A program made the position numbers and the translations under genes. 64,000 nt of DNA from contig JAIQGK010000005.1 in NCBI GenBank assembly GCA_020072645.1, positions 186,001-250,000 on the forward strand, given 5' to 3'. A model generated the notes under the pieces. It was not told the DNA's origin and made no database searches. It was given only the letters and a program-made list of their open reading frames with translations. The DNA is from Terriglobia bacterium. Its GTDB lineage: Bacteria > Acidobacteriota > Terriglobia > Terriglobales > Acidobacteriaceae. Positions 8,953-17,459 of this stretch are shown here, in pieces (positions within the stretch are counted from its first letter, which is position 1; each line of letters opens with the position of its first letter).

Positions 8953-9843
8953 TTAATCGTTCAAAACGTCACGCACTGTGAGCACCGGGCAAGGCGCTCC
9001 GGCAACCAGGTTATAGGTAACGCTCGAGTGGAATCCGCCGTTGAATTTCTTTCCCGAAGGCAGCCCCAGAACGATCATGTCAGGCCGTTCCGTCTCCGCA
9101 TAGCCCAGCAGTTCTTTTACCGTATCGCCAATTTCAACCACCATTTCAGGCTTGCACCACTTCTTTGCTTCAGCCGGCACCAGTTTTTCCAGCTTCTTAT
9201 AGGAATCCGCAACCAATTCTGTGCGGTCGCGCTGGAACGCGTCGTTCAGTGAAACCACGTGCATAACGGTCACTAGTGCGCGGCTTTCCTGCGCAATGGA
9301 GAGCGCATATTGCGTCGCGAATTCCGCGTGCGCGCCCAGGTCCGTGGGGAAAAGAATGTTCTCCGCCTTGAAATCATGCGTAGGCCGTACAGTAACGTGC
9401 GGGCCTACAGTAAGCACCGGGCAGGTGGCATTGCGGAAGATGGCTTCAGCAACGGAGCCCATCAAAAGATGCTTCAGTCCCTGGCGACCGTGCGTGCCCA
9501 TCACGATAAGATCAATCCCGTGCTCGGCAATCCATTTGGGGACTGCCTCTGCTACTGGTCCGCGCGCGAAGAGCGGCGTGCCGTTGAAATTGTTTTCCTT
9601 GGCCAGCGCGCTCAGGCGGCGACGGCTGTTTTCTTCCACTTCATCCACAATGTTCGGCGCGGCTGTTTCGGTAAGGATGATTGGATCACAGGCATGCGCG
9701 GGATAGACCTGCGCCCCAAAATGATTTGCAAATCCCAGCGCATACGCCATGGCGCCCTGTGAGGATTCAGTGAAATCGGTGAGAAATAAAATATTCTTGA
9801 ATGAAATTTTGTTGACGACTGGCAGAGCATGCATAGTTGACAT
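8953..9843 (-). CDS. Tandem universal stress protein (UspA family)
   Basis: A 296-residue protein made of two Usp domains. Domain 1 (about 12-150) starts FKNILFLTDFTESSQGA and has the nucleotide-binding signature VMGTHGRQGLKHLLMGSVAE (G-x2-G-x9-G-S), so it probably binds ATP. Domain 2 (about 160-296) starts ENILFPTDLGAHAEFA but its glycine motif is degenerate (GLPSGKKFNGGFHSS), suggesting that only one half binds nucleotide. A second protein of the same build lies upstream on the same strand. The Crp-type site at 10206-10221 and the TATAAA at 10173-10178 upstream of the preceding small frame suggest Crp/Fnr control. Confidence 0.9.
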   Translation of the reverse strand: MSTMHALPVVNKISFKNILFLTDFTESSQGAMAYALGFANHFGAQVYPAHACDPIILTETAAPNIVDEVEENSRRRLSALAKENNFNGTPLFARGPVAEAVPKWIAEHGIDLIVMGTHGRQGLKHLLMGSVAEAIFRNATCPVLTVGPHVTVRPTHDFKAENILFPTDLGAHAEFATQYALSIAQESRALVTVMHVVSLNDAFQRDRTELVADSYKKLEKLVPAEAKKWCKPEMVVEIGDTVKELLGYAETERPDMIVLGLPSGKKFNGGFHSSVTYNLVAGAPCPVLTVRDVLND

Positions 9844-9894
9844 AAAAAAACTCCTTTTTAAAGTTGCAGTGTTTGCTGGTCCGGAGCACTGGGC

Positions 9895-10140
9895 TCATTC
9901 GCTTTCGCGACCGTCAGGTTCCCCTTGAGTGTTCTCCTGCTGCACGCCGGCAACCCTGTTGCCATGCGCATCGACCGGAATGAAGTTACCGGCAGGATCG
10001 CCTGCGGGATCCCGGAACCCCGCAGGTGCAGCGAAATGTGGCATTCGCCGCGGAAGGGCCTTCCGGCCTCTTCCGTAGCGAAGAAAGCCAGCGCGCTTTC
10101 CAACGTCTGTAGAAGCAGGCCGTTTCGCGCTGGTTTCCAT
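9895..10140 (-). CDS. Possible small hypothetical protein between the two Usp genes
   Basis: An 81-residue frame with a hydrophilic C-terminus (GNFIPVDAHGNRVAGVQQEN). It begins ~26 bases downstream of a possible TATAAA -10 element and so could be first in an operon with the 8953-9843 Usp gene. A second open frame covers the same DNA from 10148 (starting MTEWKPARNG), and I cannot decide between them by eye. No domain is recognised. Confidence 0.3.
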   Translation of the reverse strand: METSAKRPASTDVGKRAGFLRYGRGRKALPRRMPHFAAPAGFRDPAGDPAGNFIPVDAHGNRVAGVQQENTQGEPDGRESE

Positions 10141-10205
10141 TCCGTCATTCCGCCTCTCATCTCAAATCTTCCTTTATAGTTTGCAATCGTGGGCCACATC
10201 GCGGC

Positions 10206-10221
10206 TGTGATGCAGATCACC
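10206..10221. promoter_or_regulatory. Crp/Fnr-type operator upstream of Usp gene
   Basis: TGTGATGCAGATCACC fits TGTGA-N6-TCACA with one mismatch. On the minus strand a TATAAA (10173-10178) lies downstream, putting the site centre about 47 bases before the predicted transcript start, close to but not at the class II position. Confidence 0.55.
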
Positions 10222-10240
10222 CTAGCCGGATTGCGCAGCT

Positions 10241-11125
10241 TTAGCGCGCCCACGCCTCAGGCACGGAAAGCACGGGGCAAGGCGCCGCGCAAATGACTTT
10301 ATGCGTCACGCCAGGGCTGCCTCTCAGACTGAAGTTTTCACTGTGCCCGCGGCCCATCACGATCAAGTCAGCCTGCTCATTCTGTGCGTGGTTTACGATC
10401 CGTTCAGCCGTAGGGCCTGCATCCACGGCGAACTCCGGCTTGCACCAGCTGCGCGCTTGTATTGGCAGCAATCGTTCCGCCTCATTCAGGACGAAACTCA
10501 AAACCCGCAAACGATCTGGATAATCGCGTGATTCCTCAGGGAGCACATGAAGAAGCATCAGGCGGGCGCATTTTTCCCGGGCCAGTGAAAGAGCGAATCC
10601 CAGAACATGCTGTGATTGCTCGCCCAGATCTGTGGCAAACACGATCTTTTCCAGGTTCAGGCTAAAGAGGCGCGGTACTTCAACGTTCGGGCCTACCGTG
10701 AGCACAGGGCAAGGCGCATTGTGCAGGACCATTTCAGAGGTCGAGCCGAGCAGAAGCCGCTGCACGCCGCGACGGCCATGCGTGCCGGCCACCACAAGGT
10801 CAATCCCAAGCTGTGAAATCCAGTGTGCTATGGCAGCCTCAAAATCGCAGCGGCTAAGCAGTGGCTGGAAATTAATGCCGTTATATTGGGCAAGGCGAGA
10901 GAGCTGCCGGCGTTTTTGCTCTTCTAATTCTTGTACGGCGGCTTCGCCTGCAACGGCCGTTTCAGTCAACACGGTATCCAATACATGCGCGGGATAAAGG
11001 CGCGCCTTGAAATGCCGCGCGAAGGCTAGAGAGTAGGCCAGGGCTCCCGTGGAGGCCTGACCAAAATCGGTAAGAAAGAGGATGTTCTTAAAGGAAATGG
11101 CAGTGCCCGGTCGTACAAGTGGCAT
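10241..11125 (-). CDS. Tandem universal stress protein (UspA family), second copy
   Basis: A 294-residue two-domain Usp protein, clearly a paralogue of 8953-9843 (both begin with FKNILFLTDF). Domain 1 has the ATP-binding type motif AGTHGRRGVQRLLLGSTSE. Domain 2 carries LIVMGRGHSENFSLRGS, a degenerate version. The start at ATG 11125 is supported by AGAGG upstream and by alignment with the paralogue; the open frame continues to 11452 but that part has no Usp similarity and covers the operator region. It is divergent from the Crp/Fnr gene at 11441, and the two share a 315-base control region with three dyads. Confidence 0.9.
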   Translation of the reverse strand: MPLVRPGTAISFKNILFLTDFGQASTGALAYSLAFARHFKARLYPAHVLDTVLTETAVAGEAAVQELEEQKRRQLSRLAQYNGINFQPLLSRCDFEAAIAHWISQLGIDLVVAGTHGRRGVQRLLLGSTSEMVLHNAPCPVLTVGPNVEVPRLFSLNLEKIVFATDLGEQSQHVLGFALSLAREKCARLMLLHVLPEESRDYPDRLRVLSFVLNEAERLLPIQARSWCKPEFAVDAGPTAERIVNHAQNEQADLIVMGRGHSENFSLRGSPGVTHKVICAAPCPVLSVPEAWAR

Positions 11126-11215
11126 AAAAACCTCTGAAGAAATTTGGAATGAGATCCCGGGACCCAAATGATGGTTTACAACTTTCCAGTTTGCTTTAAG
11201 GCGAAGGACGAAAAC

Positions 11216-11231
11216 TGTGACCGCGGTCACT
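11216..11231. promoter_or_regulatory. Crp/Fnr-type operator (dyad 1 of divergent control region)
   Basis: TGTGACCGCGGTCACT contains a perfect 14-bp palindrome, GTGACCGCGGTCAC, matching TGTGA-N6-TCACA with one terminal mismatch. It lies in the region between the second Usp gene and the Crp/Fnr gene. Confidence 0.6.
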
Positions 11232-11254
11232 AAATCACACGCTGTCTGTGATTT
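11232..11254. promoter_or_regulatory. Inverted repeat AAATCACA-N7-TGTGATTT (dyad 2)
   Basis: Perfect 8-bp arms, AAATCACA (11232-11239) and TGTGATTT (11247-11254), separated by seven bases. The arms contain Crp half sites but in the opposite arrangement (TCACA first, TGTGA second). It directly abuts dyad 1, so the two could bind protein side by side. Confidence 0.5.
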
Positions 11255-11362
11255 GCGTGCCCTCATTTTGGTGTCCCTGCTCAGGAGAGCTGAATGCCTG
11301 TGCTTTGGCTTTGACCGGGAGCTTTTCAGTACCCCCGGGCAGAATCGGGAGCACATCTGGAA

Positions 11363-11378
11363 TGTGACGACCGTCACA
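11363..11378. promoter_or_regulatory. Perfect Crp-type operator upstream of crp/fnr gene (dyad 3)
   Basis: TGTGACGACCGTCACA is an exact TGTGA-N6-TCACA site. A -10-like TTTAAT occupies 11399-11404, so the site centre (11370.5) is about 40.5 bases before the predicted transcript start. That is the class II activator position, and it suggests autoregulation of the Crp/Fnr gene at 11441. Confidence 0.65.
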
Positions 11379-11440
11379 TATCTGCGTGATGTCCTCCGTT
11401 TAATCTCAAAGTTGTTCATTTTCTCCGTCAGGAGTTGGGG

Positions 11441-12163
11441 ATGGCATATCACTTCCAGATCATTGAAGACTGTTTAAAATGTGCGTTTCGCGAGCAGAAC
11501 CTTTTTTGTGATCTTTCGCGGGAAGCGCTGGTTCGCCTGCAACAAATCAAAGCGACCTCCGTTTATCCCAAGGGGGCATTGTTGTGTCTGGAAGGCCAGT
11601 CGCCCAGAGGAATTTTTGTTCTGTGCACCGGGCGCGCCAAACTCTCCACTACTTCCAGTGAAGGAAAGAGCATGATTCTTCGCGTGGCTGAACCGGGTGA
11701 AGTCCTTGGTCTTACGGCGGCAGTTGCAAATTCTCCCTATGAAGCCACTGTGGAAACACTGGAGCCCAGCCAGGCCAACTTTATTGCCCAGGCGGATTTC
11801 GTGCGCTTTCTGCAAGAGTTTCCGGATGTTGGCATGAAGGTGGCCAGGCAGCTCACTCACAACTGCAAATGCGCCTATGACGAAATTCGTTCCCTGGGAC
11901 TTTCGAATTCAGTTCCTGAAAAACTCGCCAAGCTGATTCTGCGCTGGGCGGAGCATCCTCTGGAGTTGTCTACAAAAAAACCCAATGAAATCGCGTTGCG
12001 GGTAACACTCACGCAGGAAGAGATTGCCCAATTCATCGGCACCTCACGAGAGACGGTTTCGCGGGTGCTCACCAGTTTTCGCAAAAAGGGCTTTATCAGG
12101 GTGAAGGGCGCTACATGGACGATCACCAATCGACGCGCTCTGGAAAATCTGGTAACCACCTGA
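11441..12163 (+). CDS. Crp/Fnr family transcriptional regulator
   Basis: A 240-residue regulator: an N-terminal cyclic-nucleotide-binding-type beta barrel (about 20-130, with PKGALLCLEGQSPRGIFVLC and GEVLGLTAAV), a dimerisation helix, and a C-terminal winged helix (about 170-235) with the recognition segment IGTSRETVSRVLTSFRKKG. R-E-x-x-x-R in that helix matches the residues by which E. coli Crp reads TGTGA. The N-terminus has cysteines at 11, 14 and 23 (DCLKCAFREQNLFC), recalling but not equal to the Fnr iron-sulfur spacing; a CKC occurs near residue 145. Whether it senses oxygen, nitric oxide or a nucleotide is undecided. ATG 11441 is preceded by CAGGAG. A perfect operator lies upstream. 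Confidence 0.85.
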   Translation: MAYHFQIIEDCLKCAFREQNLFCDLSREALVRLQQIKATSVYPKGALLCLEGQSPRGIFVLCTGRAKLSTTSSEGKSMILRVAEPGEVLGLTAAVANSPYEATVETLEPSQANFIAQADFVRFLQEFPDVGMKVARQLTHNCKCAYDEIRSLGLSNSVPEKLAKLILRWAEHPLELSTKKPNEIALRVTLTQEEIAQFIGTSRETVSRVLTSFRKKGFIRVKGATWTITNRRALENLVTT

Positions 12164-12177
12164 TCATCACAAGCTGA

Positions 12178-12193
12178 GGTGACTGTCATCACA
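12178..12193. promoter_or_regulatory. Crp-type operator upstream of cyclic-nucleotide-binding protein
   Basis: GGTGACTGTCATCACA fits TGTGA-N6-TCACA with one mismatch. A TATAAG at 12215-12220 would place the transcript start at about 12227, putting the site centre (12185.5) at -41.5. The predicted start coincides with the ATG of the gene. Confidence 0.55.
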
Positions 12194-12226
12194 GTGCCTC
12201 ATATCAAATGGGTCTATAAGCAATCT

Positions 12227-12706
12227 ATGAACAGCACACCACAAAGCGCCGCCGCCAATGAGCTGTATGAAATGCTTTCGCAGGAAGTGCGGGCGGAATT
12301 GGTCAAAGCCGAACAGTCGATGACCGTACCGAAAGGCACAACGCTTATTCAGCAGGGTGTGCCGCCGGAAAATCTAGTCATCATCAACTCGGGCAAGGTC
12401 GCAGTCAGCCTGAATTGCATGCGCGGGGCCGCCTCGGTGGATTACTCGGAACCTGGGAAGGTGTTTGGAATGCGCGCCCTGGTTTCTGGCGAGCTGCCGG
12501 AAATCAACGTTACCTGTGTCGAAACCTGTTCCATCACGGTTGTTCCCCGCGATGCTTTTCTGTCCTTACTGCAAGACAAGCCGGAGATTTATTTCGGTGT
12601 TGCCAAGGTCCTCAGCAGTGATTTGAAAATTGCGGACCGGATTTTGCGTAGCAATTCTCGCCGTTTCTTTTGCGGCCCTCGCTCTCGTACCGTAAAGCCG
12701 GATTAA
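12227..12706 (+). CDS. Cyclic nucleotide-binding domain protein without DNA-binding domain
   Basis: A ~159-residue protein with the beta-barrel sensor domain of the Crp/Fnr family (PKGTTLIQQGVPPENLVI, INSGKVAVSL, GKVFGMRALVSGELPEI) but no winged helix after it; it ends with a short basic tail. It may modulate its neighbour or act as a stand-alone sensor. The ATG at 12227 is preferred over the in-frame GTG at 12179 because the latter lies inside the operator at 12178-12193. No good Shine-Dalgarno sequence precedes 12227, and the predicted -10 element suggests a leaderless transcript. Confidence 0.7.
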   Translation: MNSTPQSAAANELYEMLSQEVRAELVKAEQSMTVPKGTTLIQQGVPPENLVIINSGKVAVSLNCMRGAASVDYSEPGKVFGMRALVSGELPEINVTCVETCSITVVPRDAFLSLLQDKPEIYFGVAKVLSSDLKIADRILRSNSRRFFCGPRSRTVKPD

Positions 12707-12886
12707 GGTCGCCGGTGGATCGAGAAGCCACAAGTCCCCACGCCATATTTTCTTTCTCTTTGAACACTCATGAAAGCAGTCTCTGGATTCCAACTCGCCT
12801 GCGGCCCTGGGCAGCAACTCTGGAAATTACAAAATCTGAGTCCCGTTTTGGCACTCCCGCGGTGATTCGTAAAGTTTCTTTACACG

Positions 12887-12929
12887 TGTGATCCATATCA
12901 CAGAGCTAACATAGGACTTTGCTTATAGT
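12887..12929 (+). promoter_or_regulatory. Class II Crp/Fnr-type promoter of the cytochrome operon
   Basis: TGTGATCCATATCACA (12887-12902) is an exact TGTGA-N6-TCACA operator. A -10-like TATAGT lies at 12924-12929, predicting a transcript start near 12936 and placing the operator centre (12894.5) at -41.5, the classical class II activation position. The first gene of the electron-transfer operon begins ~37 bases further on. Confidence 0.65.
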
Positions 12930-12972
12930 CGGTTGTTTCATTGCGAAAAATGGAGAAAAGCGAGGGTCGCTC

Positions 12973-13947
12973 ATGTCAGGAAAAGGACTCAGGCTGTTTA
13001 TTCTATTGGTCTTTCTTGTAGGACTGGTTGGTCTCACCAACGCCAGCCCGAAGAAAGACAAAGGAACTGATACCGATAAGCAGGGCAGCCAGACAAAGGC
13101 TAAAGACTTAGCCGAGAGCCATAAGGGCGTCGATCCCTCGCAATATGTGGGGGCTGAAACCTGCAAGACCTGCCACGAGCAGCAGGCCAAAGGTTATGAT
13201 CAGGGCCCGCATTGGAAGACCGAGCTGAACAAGCATAAAGGCGTGGAGTTCCAGGGTTGCGAGGCCTGCCACGGTCCCGGCAAGGAGCACGCTGAATCGG
13301 CCGATCCCGCCAAGATCATCCGTTTTGCTTCGCTCTCGCGTGAAGAGTCTTCCAAGCGTTGCCTTACCTGCCATGAGTTTGGTGAAGAGCACGCGAACTT
13401 CCTGCGTTCGCAGCACCTGAAAAATAACGTGGGTTGCGTGGATTGCCACTCCGTTCACTCTCCCAAGGTGAATCGCCAGCTTTTGAAAATGGCGCAGCCG
13501 AATCTTTGCTACAGCTGCCACCTTGAAGTTAAGCCGGATTTCTCTAAGCCATTCCACCATCGCGTGAATGAAGGCCTGATTGCCTGCAGCGACTGCCACA
13601 ACCAGCATGGCGGCTTTATGAAGCACCAGTTGCGTTCCACCGCCGCGCAAGACCAGGTCTGCTTCAACTGCCATACGGATAAGGCTGGTCCCTTTGCCTG
13701 GGAACATGCCCCCATCAAGACTGAAGGCTGCGTCGCCTGCCATACCCCCCACGGTTCGTCGAATCCGCGGCTGTTAAAGCGCAGCAATGTAAACCTGCTC
13801 TGCCTGGAGTGCCACACGCTCACGGTGGATGCGCCGGCTCCTGCGGCTCCATCGTTCCATAACCAGGCCCAGAAATATCAGGCCTGCACGATGTGTCACA
13901 CGGCCATTCACGGCTCCAACTCAGACAGGGTGTTCTTCAAACCGTAA
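12973..13947 (+). CDS. Decaheme c-type cytochrome, DmsE/MtrA type
   Basis: A 324-residue exported protein: signal peptide LRLFILLVFLVGLVGLTNA, then ten CxxCH heme-binding motifs (CKTCH, CEACH, CLTCH, CVDCH, CYSCH, CSDCH, CFNCH, CVACH, CLECH, CTMCH). Ten hemes and this length match the MtrA/DmsE/PioA group, which form a heme wire through an outer-membrane porin. The next gene encodes such a porin. ATG 12973 is supported by GAGGG six bases upstream and by the signal peptide. It is the first gene of the operon behind a Crp-type promoter. Confidence 0.92.
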   Translation: MSGKGLRLFILLVFLVGLVGLTNASPKKDKGTDTDKQGSQTKAKDLAESHKGVDPSQYVGAETCKTCHEQQAKGYDQGPHWKTELNKHKGVEFQGCEACHGPGKEHAESADPAKIIRFASLSREESSKRCLTCHEFGEEHANFLRSQHLKNNVGCVDCHSVHSPKVNRQLLKMAQPNLCYSCHLEVKPDFSKPFHHRVNEGLIACSDCHNQHGGFMKHQLRSTAAQDQVCFNCHTDKAGPFAWEHAPIKTEGCVACHTPHGSSNPRLLKRSNVNLLCLECHTLTVDAPAPAAPSFHNQAQKYQACTMCHTAIHGSNSDRVFFKP

Positions 13948-13964
13948 AACATAAAGGTGATGAG

Positions 13965-16514
13965 ATGAATAGAAAATTGCATATTCCGGGTATGTGGCCA
14001 TCGCGCCTTCTGTTGGTCGGAATGGGACTGTTTGGCCTTACACTTTTCGCGCAGACGCCAAGTGATCAGCCGGCGGCGACGCCGGCAATGCAGGCGGACA
14101 AAGACAAGAAGCCTGCGGCAACGGCAACGGCCAAGAAAGAAGATGAGGAGCATCGCCAGCCTGATCTTGGCGTGGCCGTGGATTCCGCCCGCAAATCCGA
14201 TGTGCTGGCCACCTCAGTCACAACAGAGCACAATGAGGGTGAAAACGCCGGTCCGTGGGTCATCAAACAGTCTGCGGAATTTGGCGGACGCCTGACTGAC
14301 TTTACCGGCAATCAGGGTACATGGGACACTTTCGTGAATCTGGGCACCGGTCCCCGGCTGCTGGAATATACCCTTGACCTGCATTCACCTGATCACAAGG
14401 GATTTCTCTTCGACGATCTTCTATTCAGCAACTTCGGCTATGGCGGCGATCCTAACAACCTGAGCCGGGTGCGCGCGCAGAAGGGAAAAACCTACAGTTT
14501 CAACGCAAGCTTCAGGCGCGATCAGAATATCTTCGATTATGACCTGTTCGCCAATCCGCTGAATCCGACTGCTCCGGGCAGCTCAGTCCCAATTGTCCCA
14601 ATCGTGAACTCGCCGCATGAATTTCTCGTAACTCGCAGGATGAGCGATGCCAATCTCACGCTCTTCCCGGTCGGCAACATCAGGGTAAAACTGGGCTGGT
14701 CAAGAGTGGTGAATGAAGGCAACACTTTCAGCAGCGACCATCAGGGCACAGAAGCATTGCTATTTTCACCGACCTTGAATACTACCGATAATTATAATTT
14801 TGGAGTTTCTCTCCGCTTTATACCCAGGACCAGCATTAATTACGATCAGTTCTATACTTATTTTAAAGGCGACACGACCGCCAACCTGGCCGACCCAAGC
14901 CTGCAAAATCTGTTTGGCATTCCTAGTTTCACGCTGGCAGGCGGCATCCCAGTTAACTTAGGCATCCCTTACAACACAGGCGCGGGGCAACCATGCACCC
15001 CGACCGTGCTCGGCACCGGTTTTGCCAATCCAGCCTGCAACGGATACTTCAGCTACAGCCGTTTTGGACGCCTGCGCAATTCATTCCCTACCGAACAGTT
15101 CAGCTTCCAAAGTGAGTACTTCCACCATGTGGACCTCTCCGGAAGGTTGAACTATTCAGACGCCGAGGCCGATGATCCTTCAACGGCGGAATTATTTAAT
15201 GGCCTTACCAGCCGCAATCGCGTGCGGGCTTTTTCTCTAACCGGCGGCGCCCTGGCAAAGCGTATTTCTCTGGCAGCAGATTTGGGTGCGACCATCCACG
15301 TAACCGACAAGTTCCGTATCGTGGACTCATTCCGGTATGACGGGTTCAGTATTCCGGGCAACTGGAGCCTGGTCACTTCTAACCTTATCGGCGCCACGCT
15401 TTTATCCAATCCTAATGTGTTCACGCCGGCCACCTGCCCACCGCCGTTTACCGCGGCAACGTGTCCGCAGCACAATTCCAGCTCCGCGGCTGACTTGATT
15501 GTGGACAGCCGCAATGATTTTCTGGGCCAGAAGCGGACATCCAATACCTTCCTTCTGGAATATGACTTCACCAAGCGCATTACCGCGCATGTTGGCTACC
15601 GCTTTGAGCGCAGGGAAATCACGCAAAGAGTGGACAACGTTCAGATCCAGACTTTCTATCCTGGACCCACAGCGGCCCTGGCCAACCGTGGCGCTTGCGC
15701 TCCGGCCATTGCCCATCCGCTGAATCCTGATGGCACATGCACCGTGGCTGTTCCCGCCGCGGACGTGGGAGAAGACTTCACCCAGATCAATGGAAGCACC
15801 GGGCTTGTCGGTTTTGCCGCCCGCACAGAGAAGTTCCGCTTGAGCAGTGATGTAGAGTTCTTCTCGGGAGACAATGTGTTCTTCCGTATCACGCCACGCC
15901 ACTCGCAGGACTACCGCGTCCGCGCCGGTTACAAGGCGGCGGACTGGATCAATCTGGGAGCGGCGATTCGCATCCTTGAAGCGCGCAATACCAGCGCCGA
16001 TATCGGCTTGCTTCAGCACAACCGCAGCTATGGGTTCAGCGCCGCGCTTGCCAAACCTGAAGCCATGTGGGGTGTGGACCTTTCCTATGACTACAACGAC
16101 ATTTTCTCGCAGACGAACATCTGCTTTGTCGCCACGCCGAACCTGAATCCTCCGGGCACAATCAGTTGCGGAACGCCATTTCTTTCCGGCTTGTCGGTCT
16201 ATACCAACACCTCGAATTATGGCTCTGCGTCACTGATCATGCGGCCCACCAAGCGCATCACCGCCGGAGCGGGCTATGCCGTTACCACAACAAACGGCAA
16301 TACCCTGATCCTGAACCCGATCGCGCCTACGGGGCCTTTGGCTTATAACTACCATCTGCCCACGGCCTCCATAGCATTCGTGGTTTCAGAGAAGGTGACG
16401 TTCAAGTCGGGATGGAACTATTACGACTATAATGAGAAGTCCAACCCGGGCCCAACGTTCCCACGGGATTTCCGCGGAAACATGTTCTCGCTGTCACTGC
16501 GTTATACCATGTAA
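13965..16514 (+). CDS. MtrB/PioB-type outer-membrane beta-barrel porin
   Basis: An 849-residue protein with a signal peptide (LLLVGMGLFGLTLFAQ), a charged linker, and then a long series of alternating amphipathic strands typical of a large beta barrel, ending in SLSLRYTM with aromatic residues near the C-terminus. Its position directly after the decaheme cytochrome (17 bases) is the classical mtrA-mtrB / pioA-pioB arrangement, in which the barrel sheathes the decaheme cytochrome across the outer membrane. The N-terminal CxxC seen in some MtrB proteins is not evident. The start at 13965 follows AAAGGTGATGAG. Assignment rests on length, barrel character and neighbour rather than on one diagnostic motif. 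Confidence 0.8.
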   Translation: MNRKLHIPGMWPSRLLLVGMGLFGLTLFAQTPSDQPAATPAMQADKDKKPAATATAKKEDEEHRQPDLGVAVDSARKSDVLATSVTTEHNEGENAGPWVIKQSAEFGGRLTDFTGNQGTWDTFVNLGTGPRLLEYTLDLHSPDHKGFLFDDLLFSNFGYGGDPNNLSRVRAQKGKTYSFNASFRRDQNIFDYDLFANPLNPTAPGSSVPIVPIVNSPHEFLVTRRMSDANLTLFPVGNIRVKLGWSRVVNEGNTFSSDHQGTEALLFSPTLNTTDNYNFGVSLRFIPRTSINYDQFYTYFKGDTTANLADPSLQNLFGIPSFTLAGGIPVNLGIPYNTGAGQPCTPTVLGTGFANPACNGYFSYSRFGRLRNSFPTEQFSFQSEYFHHVDLSGRLNYSDAEADDPSTAELFNGLTSRNRVRAFSLTGGALAKRISLAADLGATIHVTDKFRIVDSFRYDGFSIPGNWSLVTSNLIGATLLSNPNVFTPATCPPPFTAATCPQHNSSSAADLIVDSRNDFLGQKRTSNTFLLEYDFTKRITAHVGYRFERREITQRVDNVQIQTFYPGPTAALANRGACAPAIAHPLNPDGTCTVAVPAADVGEDFTQINGSTGLVGFAARTEKFRLSSDVEFFSGDNVFFRITPRHSQDYRVRAGYKAADWINLGAAIRILEARNTSADIGLLQHNRSYGFSAALAKPEAMWGVDLSYDYNDIFSQTNICFVATPNLNPPGTISCGTPFLSGLSVYTNTSNYGSASLIMRPTKRITAGAGYAVTTTNGNTLILNPIAPTGPLAYNYHLPTASIAFVVSEKVTFKSGWNYYDYNEKSNPGPTFPRDFRGNMFSLSLRYTM

Positions 16515-16544
16515 TAGCAAGCCACGCTTTGGAGGGAAGAGAGA

Positions 16545-16886
16545 ATGAAATTAAAACTCAGCGCCATCGCCATCATTATGCTCGGTCTGCTCCTGGGCTC
16601 CGTACGTCAGTCCGCTGCCCAAGATGCTACTCAGACCCTATACAAGATGAAATGCCAAATCTGCCACGGGCCTGACGCCACGGGCAGCGTCGCCGGCAAG
16701 AAACTTGCAGTCAAGGATTTCACAAGCCCTGAGGTCCAGAAACAAACGGATGCCGAGCTTCTGGAAGTCGCCAAAAAAGGCAAAAACAAGATGCCGGCCT
16801 ATGGCGGCAAACTCACGGACAATCAGCTCACGGAACTGATCAAGTACATGCGTGATCTGGCGAAGGCAGGGCCCAAGGGCAAGTAG
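16545..16886 (+). CDS. Small periplasmic cytochrome c (class I)
   Basis: A 113-residue exported monoheme cytochrome: signal peptide ending near RQSAAQ, heme motif CQICHG and the axial Met in KNKMPAYGGKLTDNQ, followed by the C-terminal helix LTELIKYMRDL. It is paralogous to the protein at 19905-20213. It likely shuttles electrons between the Rieske/cytochrome b module and the multiheme cytochromes. GGAGGG precedes the ATG. Confidence 0.9.
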   Translation: MKLKLSAIAIIMLGLLLGSVRQSAAQDATQTLYKMKCQICHGPDATGSVAGKKLAVKDFTSPEVQKQTDAELLEVAKKGKNKMPAYGGKLTDNQLTELIKYMRDLAKAGPKGK

Positions 16887-16975
16887 CGTCCGCTGGTCGA
16901 AGGAAAGCAACGATTTTTTGTGAACATCTTTGTAGAAGTTGGGCCCGCATTTCAAGTTCATTCCAGTGAGGCCGC

Positions 16976-17458
16976 ATGGTTCCCTCTGATCCCGGCATTC
17001 CCCAATCTCCGCATGGTCCAGCGCCTGTACGGCGTAGGCGGTTCATAGAAGCGCTTCTGGGCAGTGGTTTTTTCCTGAGCGCGGCAGCCTTTTTTTATCC
17101 CGTGCTGCGGTTTCTTGTTCCTCCCAAGGAATCTGACATGGGCAGCGGTTCCGTAATTGCCGCAAAGATAGGCGATCTGAAGCCGAACAGCGGCAAGATA
17201 TTTCGCTTCGGCAGCCGCCCGGGATTGCTGGTACGTACCACCAGTGGCGAGTACAAGGCAATGTCAGCCACATGTACGCACCTGGCGTGTACGGTGCAAT
17301 ATCGTGACGATACCCGCGAAGTCTGGTGCGCCTGCCACAACGGTAAATATGACGTGAATGGGCGCAACGTTTCCGGACCGCCGCCGCGTCCGCTTGAGGC
17401 CTTTGAAGTGCAAGTCCGGGGCGACGAGATATTTGTCCGGCGCCGCCAGGAATCCTGA
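16976..17458 (+). CDS. Rieske iron-sulfur protein
   Basis: A 160-residue protein with one N-terminal membrane anchor ([20 protein letters not shown]) and the 2Fe-2S Rieske signature [10 protein letters not shown] ... [12 protein letters not shown]. It would be the high-potential iron-sulfur subunit of a quinol-oxidising bc-type complex with the following gene, whose ATG begins one base after this stop. Confidence 0.92.
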   Translation: MVPSDPGIPQSPHGPAPVRRRRFIEALLGSGFFLSAAAFFYPVLRFLVPPKESDMGSGSVIAAKIGDLKPNSGKIFRFGSRPGLLVRTTSGEYKAMSATCTHLACTVQYRDDTREVWCACHNGKYDVNGRNVSGPPPRPLEAFEVQVRGDEIFVRRRQES

Positions 17459-17459
17459 C

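Noticed and set aside
10241-11452. Long form (403 residues) of the second Usp protein
   Set aside because: The extra N-terminus covers the operator cluster and has no Usp similarity; ATG 11125 has AGAGG upstream and aligns with the paralogue.
13108-13752. 214-residue minus frame opposite the decaheme cytochrome
   Set aside because: Antisense of CxxCH-rich sequence; no independent support.
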